Positions 63,484 to 64,000 of a stretch of DNA of 64,000 bases are shown here, one piece after another. The notes under the pieces were generated by a model that saw only the letters and a program-made list of their open reading frames with translations, did not search any database and was not told the origin of the DNA. Within the stretch, counting starts at the first letter, position 1, and each line of letters begins with the position of its first letter. Origin of the DNA: Sphingopyxis macrogoltabida (GTDB taxonomy: Bacteria; Pseudomonadota; Alphaproteobacteria; Sphingomonadales; Sphingomonadaceae); NCBI RefSeq assembly GCF_001314325.1, contig NZ_CP009429.1:2046501-2110500 (forward strand), written 5' to 3'. The translations under genes and the position numbers were made by a program.

Positions 63484-64000
63484 GCGAGGCACGCATCCAC
63501 CAGCCGGTCGAACGCCGCCCCCGGCCGCATCGGGTCGGCAACGGGCATTCCCCATTCGCTCGACAGTGCCGCCATCGCCGCTTCGGCCTCCTCTGCCCGC
63601 AGCCCCGCCGTGTTGAGCGAGACCCCCGCACAGCGCACGCGCGGGTTGGTCAGCCGCGCCTGATCGAGCGTCACCTCGATCGCGCGGCCGATCGACGGCA
63701 ACGGGTAACCCGTCAGGCCGACGATCCGCTCGCGCCCATGGGCATGGCATAGCACAAGCACATCGGGCTGCGAGCCATGAAGCAGGCCGAGCGACACGCC
63801 GGCATAGGAGGGGTGGAAAAGCGATCCCTGCCCCTCGATCACGTCCCAATGCGCGGGATCGGCGTCGGGGCTGAGCAGCTCGGCCGCGCCGGCGACGAAA
63901 TCGCTCACCACCGCGTCGATAGGGATGCCCGACCCGGCGATCATGATCCCGGTCTGGCCCGTCGCCCGGAAATCGGCGGCGAGACCGCGGGTGCGGAACG
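63480..64000 (-). CDS. DUF1611/DgcN-like protein (5' end outside the window)
   Basis: The C-terminal 173 codons of a DUF1611 (DgcN-like) protein; the frame enters from beyond base 64000 (FRTRGLAADFRATGQTGIM visible at the edge). Family features are QTGIMIAGSGIPIDAVVSDFVAGAAELL and HWDVIEGQGSLFHPSYAGVSLGLLHGSQPDVLVLCHAHGRE. Some members (DgcN) act with DgcA on D-glutamate; others are unassigned. Its stop overlaps the serine hydrolase start (ATGA). It fits a D-amino-acid-related operon, as an inference from neighbours. Confidence 0.88.
   Translation of the reverse strand, partial: FRTRGLAADFRATGQTGIMIAGSGIPIDAVVSDFVAGAAELLSPDADPAHWDVIEGQGSLFHPSYAGVSLGLLHGSQPDVLVLCHAHGRERIVGLTGYPLPSIGRAIEVTLDQARLTNPRVRCAGVSLNTAGLRAEEAEAAMAALSSEWGMPVADPMRPGAAFDRLVDACLA

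Overview
The window is high-GC, densely packed chromosomal DNA. It resembles a Sphingomonadales alphaproteobacterium, most likely Sphingopyxis or a close relative. The pointers are a pyruvate dehydrogenase E1-beta with its own N-terminal lipoyl domain, a bacterial NDUFS4-like complex I subunit, DUF4170 and DUF1801 proteins, a sphingomonad-style TonB receptor with the motif ENIQDVPISI, and dispersed inverted repeats of a type common in this group. The genus is inferred from familiarity, not from a search. I saw no prophage, insertion sequence or CRISPR array.

Region 1 (1-39.6 kb) is mostly core genome. In order: pdhB (cut by the window edge), pdhA, ftsB, a secreted EF-hand protein and eno on the minus strand; a plus-strand cassette of four small stress/envelope proteins; an NDUFS4-like subunit; hrpB; a polyprenyl diphosphate synthase; chorismate mutase and a glutathione transferase; a two-component system with a PepSY protein; tRNA-Val(CAC); HU; lon; dnaX-ybaB with the SRP RNA gene upstream; then cysteine desulfurase, ferredoxin and a class A beta-lactamase chained by 4-base overlaps. 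Next come rpiB-glyA-nrdR-trmJ, a second chorismate mutase, rpsD with a structured leader, secreted S9 and M28 peptidases, an agmatine-to-putrescine pair, a HerA-like ATPase, a peptidyl-prolyl isomerase and tRNA-Ser(GGA).

Region 2 (39.8-49.6 kb) is an accessory catabolic island. A divergent AraC-family regulator faces a tight run of genes: quinone oxidoreductase, TauD-type dioxygenase, BKACE/DUF849 enzyme, small alpha/beta hydrolase, carboxymuconolactone-decarboxylase-like protein, MFS transporter, YeiH-type exporter, then a TonB-dependent receptor. An identical 17-base motif lies just upstream of the first gene of the run and just upstream of the receptor, suggesting one regulon. I do not recognise this gene set as a described pathway; it is the best candidate here for an undescribed system.

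Region 3 (49.8-60.5 kb) is a complete assimilatory nitrate/nitrite module: nasT, nasS, a nitrate transporter, an outer-membrane porin, nirB, nirD, nasA and a siroheme-pathway methyltransferase. The 260-base leader before the transporter holds two hairpins with ANTAR-type hexaloops followed by an intrinsic terminator, which fits NasT antitermination.

Region 4 (60.6-64 kb, minus strand) is an overlapping operon of a DUF1611/DgcN-like protein (cut by the window edge), a class C beta-lactamase-family serine hydrolase and an erythromycin-esterase-like protein.
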